From Streptomyces sp. HUAS YS2 (GTDB lineage Bacteria; Actinomycetota; Actinomycetes; Streptomycetales; Streptomycetaceae): a stretch of 64,000 nucleotides of DNA. Location: positions 2,699,001 to 2,763,000 of the forward strand of contig NZ_CP137573.1 in assembly GCF_033343995.1 (NCBI RefSeq), read 5' to 3'. A model generated the notes under the pieces. That model was not told the origin of the DNA and did no database searches. It saw only the letters and a list, made by a program, of their open reading frames with translations. A program made the position numbers and the translations under genes. Below, piece by piece: positions 46,502-53,873 of the stretch; position 1 is the first letter of the stretch, and each line of letters opens with the position of its first letter.

Positions 46502-47092
46502 ATGGCCCCACCCATGTCCGCCAGCAGGTTTCTCGGAGCGCTGCGCGACGAGGGCATCACGGTCGTCGAGGTCGGCGACTGGCGCACCCACAACCGCAAC
46601 CACAAGGGCCCCTGGGGCCCGGTCCACGGAGTGATGATCCACCACACGGTCACCCGGGGCACCGCGAGCACCGTCCGGCTCTGCCGCGACGGCCACAGCA
46701 CCCTGCCGGGCCCGTTGTGCCACGGCGTGATCGCCAAGGACGGCCGGGTCCATCTGGTCGGCTACGGCCGCGCCAACCACGCGGGCGCCGGTGACGACGA
46801 CGTCCTGCGGGCGGTGATCGCCGAGCACCGGCTGCCGCCCGACGACGAGGCGTCGACGGACGGCAACCGGCACTTCTACGGCTTCGAGTGCGAGAACCTC
46901 GGCGATGGCAGGGACCCGTGGCCGAAGGTCCAGCTGGAGGCGATCGAGCGGGCCGCGGCGGCGGTGTGCCGGGTCCACGGCTGGACGCAGCGCTCGGTGA
47001 TCGGCCACCTGGAGTGGCAGCCCGGCAAGGTGGACCCGCGCGGGTTCACCATGGCCTCGATGCGGGAGCGCATCGCGGACCGCCTGCGGTAG
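46502..47092 (+). CDS. N-acetylmuramoyl-L-alanine amidase, no signal peptide
   Basis: 196-aa amidase_2/PGRP-type enzyme. It has zinc ligands in MIHHTVTRG and in VIGHLEWQPGKVDP, plus HLVGYGRANHAG and DGNRHFYGFECE. It lacks a signal peptide and a cell-wall-binding domain, like phage endolysins. ATG 46502 follows GAAGAGGAG. It cuts between MurNAc and L-Ala. It is divergent from eshA. Without a visible export signal it may need holin-like release or a non-classical route. Confidence 0.88.
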   Translation: MAPPMSASRFLGALRDEGITVVEVGDWRTHNRNHKGPWGPVHGVMIHHTVTRGTASTVRLCRDGHSTLPGPLCHGVIAKDGRVHLVGYGRANHAGAGDDDVLRAVIAEHRLPPDDEASTDGNRHFYGFECENLGDGRDPWPKVQLEAIERAAAAVCRVHGWTQRSVIGHLEWQPGKVDPRGFTMASMRERIADRLR

Positions 47093-47097
47093 CAGGG

Positions 47098-47138
47098 GCG
47101 GCGCGGGCACTCCCCCGAGAGGGGCCTCCCCGCGCCGC
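47098..47138 (+). terminator. amidase terminator
   Basis: GCGGCGCGGG (47098-47107) and CCCGCGCCGC (47129-47138) pair perfectly, with an inner CCCC-GAGA-GGGG hairpin. Confidence 0.7.
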
Positions 47139-47155
47139 ACCCCGACAATGGCCTG

Positions 47156-48106
47156 GTGAACGCGTCCGACCTCGCCCCGCTGCGGCCCCGACTCCCCTCG
47201 CCCCTGGAGCAGGTGGACGACGAGCGCTTCGCCCGGCGCGGGGTGCGGCTGCTGCTGAAGCGGGACGACCTGATCCACCCGGACCTGCCCGGCAACAAGT
47301 GGCGCAAGCTCGCGCCCAATCTGCGCGCCGCCGCCGGGCGTCCGGTGCTCACCTTCGGCGGCGCGTACTCCAACCACCTGCGGGCCACGGCCGCCGCCGG
47401 CCGGCTCCTGGGCTTCACCACGGTCGGCGTGGTCCGGGGCGACGAGCTGGCCGGCCGGCCGTTGAACCCCTCCCTGGCCCGCTGCGCGGCCGACGGGATG
47501 CGGCTGCGCTTCGTGGACCGGGCCACGTACCGCGCCAAGGACGACCCCGCCGTGCTGGCGGAGATCCTGCGCGACGCGCCCCCGGACACGTACGTCGTCC
47601 CCGAGGGCGGCAGCAACGCCGCGGCCGTCCGGGGCTGCGTGGAGCTCGGTCGGGAGCTGGCGGGCGCGGCCGAGGTCGTCGCCGTGGCTTGCGGCACCGG
47701 CGGCACCCTGGCCGGTCTGGCCGCCGGGCTCGGCCCGGGGCAGCGGGCGCTCGGCGTACCGGTCCTCAGGGGCGGCTTCCTCGGCGACGCCGTCACGGCA
47801 CTCCAGCAGGAGGCGTTCGGCGGCCGGGCCGGCGACTGGAGCCTGGACGAGCGGTTCCACCACGGCGGCTACGCCCGGACGACCCCGGCCCTGGAAGCGT
47901 TCGCACAGGACTTCGAGGCGCGGCACGGACTCGCCATCGAGCGTCTGTATGTCGCCAAAATGTTGTACGGACTGCTGACGCTCGTCGAGGAGGACGCCTT
48001 CCCGCCCTACACCCGGGTCGTGGCCGTGATCACCGGCTCGGAGGATGGTTCGAACCCGCGTACACCTGCCTCGGAGGGGGGTCAGTCGGCGGCCTCCTCC
48101 CGGTAG
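47156..48106 (+). CDS. D-cysteine desulfhydrase/ACC deaminase-like PLP enzyme
   Basis: 316-aa fold-type II PLP enzyme of the DcyD/ACC deaminase family. PLP Lys is in LPGNKWRKLAP, and the cofactor phosphate loop is CGTGGTLAG. It releases pyruvate, ammonia and sulfide from D-cysteine or ammonia and 2-oxobutyrate from 1-aminocyclopropane-carboxylate. The substrate cannot be chosen from sequence. GTG 47156 has a GACAAT hexamer 6 bases upstream and no ribosome binding site. The 3' end overlaps the antiporter gene by 25 bases. Confidence 0.85.
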   Translation: MNASDLAPLRPRLPSPLEQVDDERFARRGVRLLLKRDDLIHPDLPGNKWRKLAPNLRAAAGRPVLTFGGAYSNHLRATAAAGRLLGFTTVGVVRGDELAGRPLNPSLARCAADGMRLRFVDRATYRAKDDPAVLAEILRDAPPDTYVVPEGGSNAAAVRGCVELGRELAGAAEVVAVACGTGGTLAGLAAGLGPGQRALGVPVLRGGFLGDAVTALQQEAFGGRAGDWSLDERFHHGGYARTTPALEAFAQDFEARHGLAIERLYVAKMLYGLLTLVEEDAFPPYTRVVAVITGSEDGSNPRTPASEGGQSAASSR

Positions 48107-49680
48107 GCCGCCGCCTCCTCCAGGTCCAGCCGGCGCAGCAGGGTCCGCATCATCTCGTCGTCGATCCGGCGCTCGTCCCGCAGCTGGACGAAGACCTCAC
48201 GCTCGGCCTCGATCACGTCCCGGGACAGCCGCCGGTAGGTGTCGTCGACGGTCTCCCCGGTGATCTCGTTGACCGCGCCGAGCCGCTCCCACACCGCGTT
48301 GCGGCGGCGCTCCAGGACCGTGCGCAGCCGGTCGGCCAGGGGTTGCGGCAGCGCGTTGCGCTCGTCGGACAGCAGCGCGTCGAGCCGCTCCTCCGCGGCC
48401 CGGGACGCCTCGCTCTGCGCCTGCGCCTCGGCCAGGGTCTCGGCCTGCACGTCACGGCCGGGCAGCTTCAGGAACCGGATCAGCGGCGGCAGCGTGAGCC
48501 CCTGCACCACGAGAGTGCCGATCACCGTGGTGAAGGTGAGGAACAGGATCAGGTTGCGGGCCGGGAAGGGCTCGCCGTCGGCGGTCACGGGGATCGAGAA
48601 CGCGATGGCCAGCGACACCACCCCGCGCATCCCGGCCCAGCCGACGATCAGCGGCGCCGTCCAGTTCACCCCGGGCTCCCGCGCCCGGATCCGGGCCGAC
48701 ATCCAGCGCGGCAGAAAGGTGGCCGGGTAGACCCAGACGAAGCGCACCACCACGACCGCCACGAAGACCCCGGTCGCGTACCAGGCGGCCTCGCCCATCC
48801 CGTACTGCCCGAGGCCCTTGACGACGTACGGGAGCTGGAGACCGATCAGCGCGAAGACGGTGGACTCCAGGACGAAGGCGACCATCTTCCACACCGCCTC
48901 CTCCTGGAGCCGGGTCGCGAAGTCGACCTGCCAGGCCCGGTGCCCGAGATAGAGGGCGACCACGACGACCGCGAGCACACCGGAGGCGCCGACCTCCTCC
49001 GCCGCCGCGTAGGCGACGAACGGGATCAGGAGGGAGAGGGTGTTCTTCAGCAGCGGGTCGGCGAGACGGACACGCAGCCAGTGGATCGGCGCCATCAGCA
49101 CGAGGCCGACCCCGATGCCGCCGAGGGCGGCGAGCGCGAACTCGCCGAGCCCGCCGGCCCAGCTCACCCCCTCGCCGACGGCCGCCGCCAGCGCGACCTT
49201 GTACGCGGTGATGGCGGTGGCGTCGTTCACCAGGGACTCGCCCTGGAGGATCGTGGTGATCCGGTTGGGCAGCCCGAGCCGGCGGGCGATGGCGGTCGCC
49301 GCGACCGCGTCCGGCGGGGCGACCACCGCGCCGAGGACCAGGGCCGCGGTCAGCGGCAGGCCCGGCACCAGCTCGTAGGCCAGCCAGCCGACGGCGAAGG
49401 TCGCGAAGAGCACGTACCCCACGGACAGCAGAGCGACGGGCCGGAAGTTCGCCCGCAGGTCGAGGTACGAGGAGTCCACCGCGGCCGTGTAGAGCAGCGG
49501 CGGCAGGATCAGCGGCAGCACGATGTGCGGGTCGAGCGTGTAGTCCGGCACCCCGGGGAGGTACGAGGCGGCCAGCCCCGCCGCCACGAGGAGCAGCGGC
49601 GCGGCCACAGGTGTCCTTCGTGCCGCCCCCGCCACCGCGGCACTCACCGCGACCAGTCCCACCAACTGCAGTGCGTCCAT
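48082..49680 (-). CDS. CPA1-type Na+/H+ antiporter
   Basis: 532-aa monovalent cation:proton antiporter of the CPA1/NhaP family. About twelve membrane helices span residues 1-420. Conserved transport motifs are GAVVAPPDAVAATAI and LQGESLVNDATAI. A cytosolic C-terminal domain of about 120 residues (coiled, Arg/Glu-rich) follows and probably regulates activity. Start is ATG 49680; a longer upstream ORF has no start signal. It exchanges Na+ or K+ for H+ in pH and salt homeostasis. Confidence 0.9.
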   Translation of the reverse strand: MDALQLVGLVAVSAAVAGAARRTPVAAPLLLVAAGLAASYLPGVPDYTLDPHIVLPLILPPLLYTAAVDSSYLDLRANFRPVALLSVGYVLFATFAVGWLAYELVPGLPLTAALVLGAVVAPPDAVAATAIARRLGLPNRITTILQGESLVNDATAITAYKVALAAAVGEGVSWAGGLGEFALAALGGIGVGLVLMAPIHWLRVRLADPLLKNTLSLLIPFVAYAAAEEVGASGVLAVVVVALYLGHRAWQVDFATRLQEEAVWKMVAFVLESTVFALIGLQLPYVVKGLGQYGMGEAAWYATGVFVAVVVVRFVWVYPATFLPRWMSARIRAREPGVNWTAPLIVGWAGMRGVVSLAIAFSIPVTADGEPFPARNLILFLTFTTVIGTLVVQGLTLPPLIRFLKLPGRDVQAETLAEAQAQSEASRAAEERLDALLSDERNALPQPLADRLRTVLERRRNAVWERLGAVNEITGETVDDTYRRLSRDVIEAEREVFVQLRDERRIDDEMMRTLLRRLDLEEAAAYREEAAD

Positions 49681-49710
49681 CTCTCCCGTCCCCACGTCCC
49701 GCCCGCCACG

Positions 49711-49716
49711 TAACCT
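49711..49716 (+). promoter_or_regulatory. -10 hexamer of putative leaderless promoter
   Basis: TAACCT lies 7 bases before ATG 49724; no ribosome binding site. Confidence 0.5.
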
Positions 49717-49723
49717 GGCCATC

Positions 49724-49984
49724 ATGAGCGAGTGTCCGCACGTTGCCGAACTGCCGCGCCCCGAGCCGGCGCCCCTGAGCCCGACCTGCCCGGAGTGCCT
49801 GGCCACCGGCGCGAACCCGGTGCAGCTGCGGATCTGCCTGCACTGCGGGCACGTGGGCTGCTGCGACTCGTCGTCCGGACGGCACGCGACGGGGCACTTC
49901 ACGGCCAGCGGGCACGCGGTGATGCGGACCTTCGAGCCGGACGAGAGCTGGCGGTGGTGCTTCGTGGACGGTTCGATCGTCTGA
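49724..49984 (+). CDS. UBP-type zinc-finger protein
   Basis: 86-aa single-domain zf-UBP protein. The metal ligands form the family pattern CPECL, CLHCGHVGCCD, HATGHFTASGHAV. In eukaryotes this domain binds ubiquitin C-termini; bacteria without ubiquitin carry it with unknown role. Start ATG 49724, probably leaderless. It is divergent from the antiporter and lies upstream of the sigma factor operon. Confidence 0.9.
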   Translation: MSECPHVAELPRPEPAPLSPTCPECLATGANPVQLRICLHCGHVGCCDSSSGRHATGHFTASGHAVMRTFEPDESWRWCFVDGSIV

Positions 49985-50244
49985 CGCCTGGGTACGTCAC
50001 CCCGGTCAAACGACTGCCGGTTGCTCATAATTGGGCGCCGCAGACCTATAGCCACTGTCCGTGCTCGTGGATCTACCATGAGTGACGGTCCGTGTGCCCG
50101 CGGTCGGTCCGGGGCCCACGGCGACACGGCACCATGGATCGCGATAGCGTCACCGCGGACTCAGTGACCGACTGCGTACCGCCCGGTCCGGGGGACAACG
50201 TTCCTCCGGGCCCCGAACGAGCTTGTGCCACCTTGGAGGTGAGG

Positions 50245-50658
50245 GTGTCCCAGATCGCAGGCGAGCCCGGGACCCAGGACTTCGTGGAAGTCCGGCTGCC
50301 CGCTGCGGGTGCCTACCTGTCCGTGCTGCGTACGGCCACGGCGGGTCTGGCAGCACGCTTGGACTTCACCCTCGACGAGATCGAGGACTTGCGCATCGCG
50401 GTCGACGAGGCCTGCGCGATCCTGCTCCAGCAGGCCGTGCCCGGTTCCGTCCTCAGCTGCGTGTTCCGTCTCGTCGACGACTCCCTCGACGTGACCGTCT
50501 CGGCGCCGACCACCGACGGCCGGGCCCCGGAGCGGGACACCTTCGCCTGGACGGTGCTCTCCGCACTGGCCGGCAAGGTCGAATCCTCCGTCGCGGACGA
50601 CCGCACGGTCTCCATCAGCCTGTACAAACAGCGCGGCGCCGGACCAGGCCCGGCGTGA
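50245..50658 (+). CDS. prsH: RsbW-like anti-sigma factor PrsH
   Basis: 137-aa GHKL-fold anti-sigma factor, the expected antagonist of the next gene product SigH. GTG 50245 follows GGAGGT at 5 bases; an in-frame ATG at 50134 would add 37 residues. The N-box region reads DLRIAVDEACAILLQQA: the Mg-binding Asn seen in RsbW kinases is replaced by Ile. It may therefore bind sigma without kinase activity. The stop overlaps the sigH start by four bases. Confidence 0.88.
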   Translation: MSQIAGEPGTQDFVEVRLPAAGAYLSVLRTATAGLAARLDFTLDEIEDLRIAVDEACAILLQQAVPGSVLSCVFRLVDDSLDVTVSAPTTDGRAPERDTFAWTVLSALAGKVESSVADDRTVSISLYKQRGAGPGPA

Positions 50659-51635
50659 GCAGCGAGCTGCACGCCACGGCGGGCATCCCTGAACAGCAAG
50701 CTACGGAGCAGGCGCAGGTTGGGGGTACCTCCCAGGCGGAGCCCTGGGGGAGGGCGGTCCATATGAGCGAGCAAGAGCAGCACGAACCCAAGCAGCAGGA
50801 CGATCCCGACACGAGCGACAAGAGCGACGAGCGGCTCGACGGGCACGACGAGCACGTCGAGCCCGTCGAGGCCCCGGATCCGCACGACCGGAGCGGGGCC
50901 AAGGCGATGTTCGTCGAGCTTCGGGGGCTCCCGGAGGGCTCCGCGGAGAAGGCGGAGCTGCGCAACCAGCTGGTGCGGATGCACCTGCCGCTGGTGGAGC
51001 ACCTCGCGCGCCGGTTCCGCAACCGGGGCGAGCCGCTGGACGACCTCACCCAGGTCGCCACGATCGGTCTGATCAAGTCGGTGGACCGGTTCGACCCGGA
51101 GCGCGGCGTCGAGTTCTCGACGTACGCGACGCCCACCGTGGTCGGTGAGATCAAGCGCCACTTCCGGGACAAGGGCTGGGCGGTCCGGGTGCCGCGCCGG
51201 CTCCAGGAGCTGCGGCTCTCGCTGACGACGGCGACGGCGGAGCTGTCCCAGCAGCACGGCCGCTCCCCCACGGTGCACGAGCTCGCCGAGCGGCTCGGCA
51301 TCTCGGAGGAGGAGGTCCTGGAGGGCCTGGAGTCCGCGAACGCGTACTCGACGCTCTCGCTGGACGTGCCGGACACGGACGACGAGTCCCCGGCGGTCGC
51401 GGACACGCTGGGCGCGGAGGACGAGGCGCTGGAGGGCGTCGAGTACCGCGAGTCCTTGAAGCCGCTCCTTGAGGACCTGCCGCCGCGAGAGAAGCGGATC
51501 CTGTTGCTCCGGTTCTTCGGGAACATGACCCAGTCGCAGATCGCACAGGAGGTCGGCATCTCGCAGATGCACGTCTCCCGGCTGCTCGCCCGCACGCTGG
51601 CGCAGCTGCGGGAGAAGCTCCTGGTGGAGGAGTGA
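50655..51635 (+). CDS. sigH: SigB/SigF-type sigma factor SigH
   Basis: 326-aa alternative sigma factor. Region 2 is DLTQVATIGLIKSVDRFDPERGVEFSTYA and region 4 LPPREKRILLLRFFGNMTQSQIAQEVGISQMHVSRLL. A long acidic N-terminal extension (about 90 residues) precedes the sigma domain. GTG 50655 overlaps the prsH stop (GTGA). A later ATG at 50764 would give a shorter form; S. coelicolor SigH is known to be made in several sizes. It is expected to direct osmotic and developmental stress genes. Confidence 0.93.
   Translation: MSSELHATAGIPEQQATEQAQVGGTSQAEPWGRAVHMSEQEQHEPKQQDDPDTSDKSDERLDGHDEHVEPVEAPDPHDRSGAKAMFVELRGLPEGSAEKAELRNQLVRMHLPLVEHLARRFRNRGEPLDDLTQVATIGLIKSVDRFDPERGVEFSTYATPTVVGEIKRHFRDKGWAVRVPRRLQELRLSLTTATAELSQQHGRSPTVHELAERLGISEEEVLEGLESANAYSTLSLDVPDTDDESPAVADTLGAEDEALEGVEYRESLKPLLEDLPPREKRILLLRFFGNMTQSQIAQEVGISQMHVSRLLARTLAQLREKLLVEE
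50719..50754. repeat. palindromic repeat inside sigH N-terminal extension
   Basis: GGGGGTACCTCCCAGG ... CCCTGGGGGAGG is a hairpin of a type dispersed in Streptomyces intergenic regions. Here it is in frame within the sigH extension, translated as VGGTSQAEPWGRA, between the two possible starts at 50655 and 50764. Confidence 0.6.
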
Positions 51636-51671
51636 CCTCGAAGGACCGAGAGGACCGAGGGTGGATCGAGG

Positions 51672-52091
51672 CTAGGAGGCGTCCTGGCCGGGGCGCCGGA
51701 TGCCCAGCGCCTCGGTCGTCGCCGGGTTGATCAGCAGCGTCAGCCCGGTGACGGCGAGGACGGCCAGGGCGATGCCGGCCGGGATCATGGCGCTGTCGGC
51801 CTGGAGCAGCTGCCAGGCGACCGGCAGCGCCAGGATCTGGGTGATGATCGCCGGGCCGCGGCTCCAGGCGCGGAGCAGCCACAGGCCGCGGGCCGCGGCG
51901 AGCGGGATGAGGCCGAGGGCGACCAGCGTCGCCCCGCCGGTGACGGCCTGGGTGAGATCGTCCGGCGTGCCGGTCAGCGTGGTCACCAGCATGTAGAGGC
52001 CGCCGGCCACCAGGGCCGCGGCCTCGATTCCGGCCACCGCGGCGGCGGCGGTGAGACGCCCGGGACGCGTTTTCTGCTCCGTACTGCTCAT
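51672..52091 (-). CDS. small integral membrane protein
   Basis: 139-aa protein with about four transmembrane helices (starting AAAAVAGIEAAALVAGGLYML) and a short polar N-terminus. No family recognised. Start is ATG 52091 with a leaderless-type -10. Convergent with sigH and divergent from the lipid kinase. Function unknown. Confidence 0.75.
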   Translation of the reverse strand: MSSTEQKTRPGRLTAAAAVAGIEAAALVAGGLYMLVTTLTGTPDDLTQAVTGGATLVALGLIPLAAARGLWLLRAWSRGPAIITQILALPVAWQLLQADSAMIPAGIALAVLAVTGLTLLINPATTEALGIRRPGQDAS

Positions 52092-52097
52092 GCAGGC

Positions 52098-52103
52098 AGG
52101 GTA
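52098..52103 (-). promoter_or_regulatory. -10 hexamer of putative leaderless promoter
   Basis: On the minus strand TACCCT lies 6 bases before ATG 52091; no ribosome binding site. Confidence 0.5.
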
Positions 52104-52169
52104 GCCGCGGGCGCGGCCGAGGTCCGTCCCGGCCTCCGGACCGGACTGGGCCAGGTACCGATCGGTAGG

Positions 52170-52175
52170 TACCCT
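52170..52175 (+). promoter_or_regulatory. -10 hexamer of putative leaderless promoter
   Basis: TACCCT lies 7 bases before ATG 52183; no ribosome binding site. Confidence 0.45.
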
Positions 52176-52182
52176 GGCGGGC

Positions 52183-53151
52183 ATGCGCGCGCTTCTCGTG
52201 GTCAATCCGGCAGCCACCACCACCAGTGCCCGCACCCGTGACGTGCTGATCCACGCGCTGGCCAGTGAGATGAAGCTGGAGGCGGTGACCACCGAGTACC
52301 GCGGGCACGCCCGCGATCTGGCGCGGCGGGCCGCCGAATCAGGGGAGACCGATCTGGTCGTGGCCCTCGGCGGCGACGGAACGGTCAACGAGGTGGTCAA
52401 CGGACTGCTGCACGGAGGCCCGGATCCGGACCGGCTGCCCGGTCTCGCCGTGGTCCCCGGCGGTTCGACCAACGTCTTCGCGCGCGCCCTCGGCCTGCCG
52501 AACGACGCCGTCGAGGCGACCGGCGCCCTGCTGGACGCGCTGCGTGAGCGCCGGGCACGCACGGTGAGCCTGGGGATCGCGTCGGGGACGCCGGGCACGG
52601 AGGACGAGGCAGTCCCGGCTCGCTGGTTCACGTTCTGCGCCGGCTTCGGCTTCGACGCCGGCGTCGTCGGCCGGGTCGAACAGCAGCGCGAGCGCGGCAA
52701 GAGATCCACCCATGCGCTCTATCTGCGTCAGGTGTTCCGCCAGTTCCTGGAGGAACCGCACCGCCGGCACGGGACGATCACGCTGGAGCGCCCGGGCGAG
52801 GCCCCGGTCGAGGACCTGGTCCTGTCCATAATCTGCAACACCTCCCCCTGGACCTACCTGGGCAATCGCCCGGTGTACGCGTCCCCGGAGGCGTCCTTCG
52901 AAACGGCCCTCGACGTGCTCGGTCTGAGCCGGCTCTCGGCCCCCGCGGTGGCCCGCTACGCGACCCAGTTGCTCACCTCGACGCCCGAGCGCGGTCCGCA
53001 TGGCAAGCATGCGCTGACTCTGCACGATCTGACCGACTTCACCTTGCATTCGAAGGTTCCCCTCCCCCTTCAGATGGACGGAGACCACCTCGGTCTGCGT
53101 ACGAGCGTGACGTTCACAGGCGTACGCCGTGCACTGCGTGTGATTGTGTGA
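52183..53151 (+). CDS. diacylglycerol kinase-family lipid kinase
   Basis: 322-aa DAGK/YegS-type kinase. The nucleotide-binding motif is ALGGDGTVNEVVNGL (about residues 62-76), followed by VVPGGSTNVFARALGLP. The C-terminal half is the beta-rich lipid domain with FCAGFGFDAGVV. It phosphorylates diacylglycerol or a related lipid at the membrane surface. Start ATG 52183, probably leaderless. No operon partner. Confidence 0.88.
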   Translation: MRALLVVNPAATTTSARTRDVLIHALASEMKLEAVTTEYRGHARDLARRAAESGETDLVVALGGDGTVNEVVNGLLHGGPDPDRLPGLAVVPGGSTNVFARALGLPNDAVEATGALLDALRERRARTVSLGIASGTPGTEDEAVPARWFTFCAGFGFDAGVVGRVEQQRERGKRSTHALYLRQVFRQFLEEPHRRHGTITLERPGEAPVEDLVLSIICNTSPWTYLGNRPVYASPEASFETALDVLGLSRLSAPAVARYATQLLTSTPERGPHGKHALTLHDLTDFTLHSKVPLPLQMDGDHLGLRTSVTFTGVRRALRVIV

Positions 53152-53466
53152 GTGGAAGGGCCCAAAGTCCTTCTAGTCGAACGTTTAGGCGCGCATCCAC
53201 CCCATAGAAGTACGGCTGTGACCTAGCCGACACCGAGGAATCAAAAAAAACTTTCCGGAAGGGGTTGTATCCGCCGCCGAGGTTTGCGAATCTCTACATG
53301 GCGATCGGGACGGCCCGCAACACCGGCCTCCACTGAGAGCCAGAACCCCTCCTCAGTCCAAGGACCACACCAGTTCAACTGGCAGTCGGCCCTTCCCTTG
53401 CGGGGGGATTCGTGAAAGCGTTCACATTCACAAGCAACGAGCACGTAACCAAGAGAGGTAGCAGCC
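53152..53466. other. wblE promoter region
   Basis: 315 bases without a gene. A run of eight A (53244-53251) is unusual in this GC-rich DNA. TTGTAT at about 53266, with GAATCT 17 bases downstream, is a plausible promoter. The wblE ribosome binding site is GAGAGGT about 8 bases before ATG 53467. Confidence 0.4.
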
Positions 53467-53724
53467 ATGGACTGGCGTCACAACGCCGTTTGTCGTGAGG
53501 AAGACCCCGAGCTGTTCTTCCCCATCGGCAACACCGGTCCTGCGCTGCTGCAGATCGAGGAAGCCAAGGCCGTCTGCCGCCGCTGCCCCGTCATGGAGCA
53601 GTGTCTGCAGTGGGCGCTCGAGTCCGGCCAGGACTCCGGCGTCTGGGGTGGCCTCAGTGAGGACGAGCGTCGTGCGATGAAGCGTCGCGCCGCTCGCAAC
53701 CGGGCGCGCAACGCCAGCGCCTGA
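53467..53724 (+). CDS. wblE: WhiB-family iron-sulfur regulator WblE
   Basis: 85-aa WhiB-like protein, the streptomycete counterpart of mycobacterial WhiB1. Four Fe-S ligand Cys are present: Cys9 in NAVCREEDPELFFP, then AVCRRC and EQC. The GVWGG turn and basic C-terminus (RRAMKRRAARNRARN) bind sigma factor or DNA. The [4Fe-4S] cluster in WhiB1 reacts with NO. It is convergent with the PdtaS-like kinase; the same pairing exists in mycobacteria. A strong terminator follows. Confidence 0.96.
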   Translation: MDWRHNAVCREEDPELFFPIGNTGPALLQIEEAKAVCRRCPVMEQCLQWALESGQDSGVWGGLSEDERRAMKRRAARNRARNASA

Positions 53725-53823
53725 CGCCACCACCTGTGAGACGAGCCTGAGGCGAGCGGCGCGTACACCGAGTACGCAATCACCGCCCCCGAGCCGCAGC
53801 GCGCAGCAGTAACCCACAGCATT

Positions 53824-53859
53824 CGAGCCCCGGACCGATTCACTTCGGTCCGGGGCTCG
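53824..53859. terminator. bidirectional terminator, wblE / kinase
   Basis: A perfect 15-base stem (53824-53838 with 53845-53859) and six-base loop, 15 bases from the kinase stop. Confidence 0.9.
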
Positions 53860-53873
53860 CTGCTGTGCTCACA

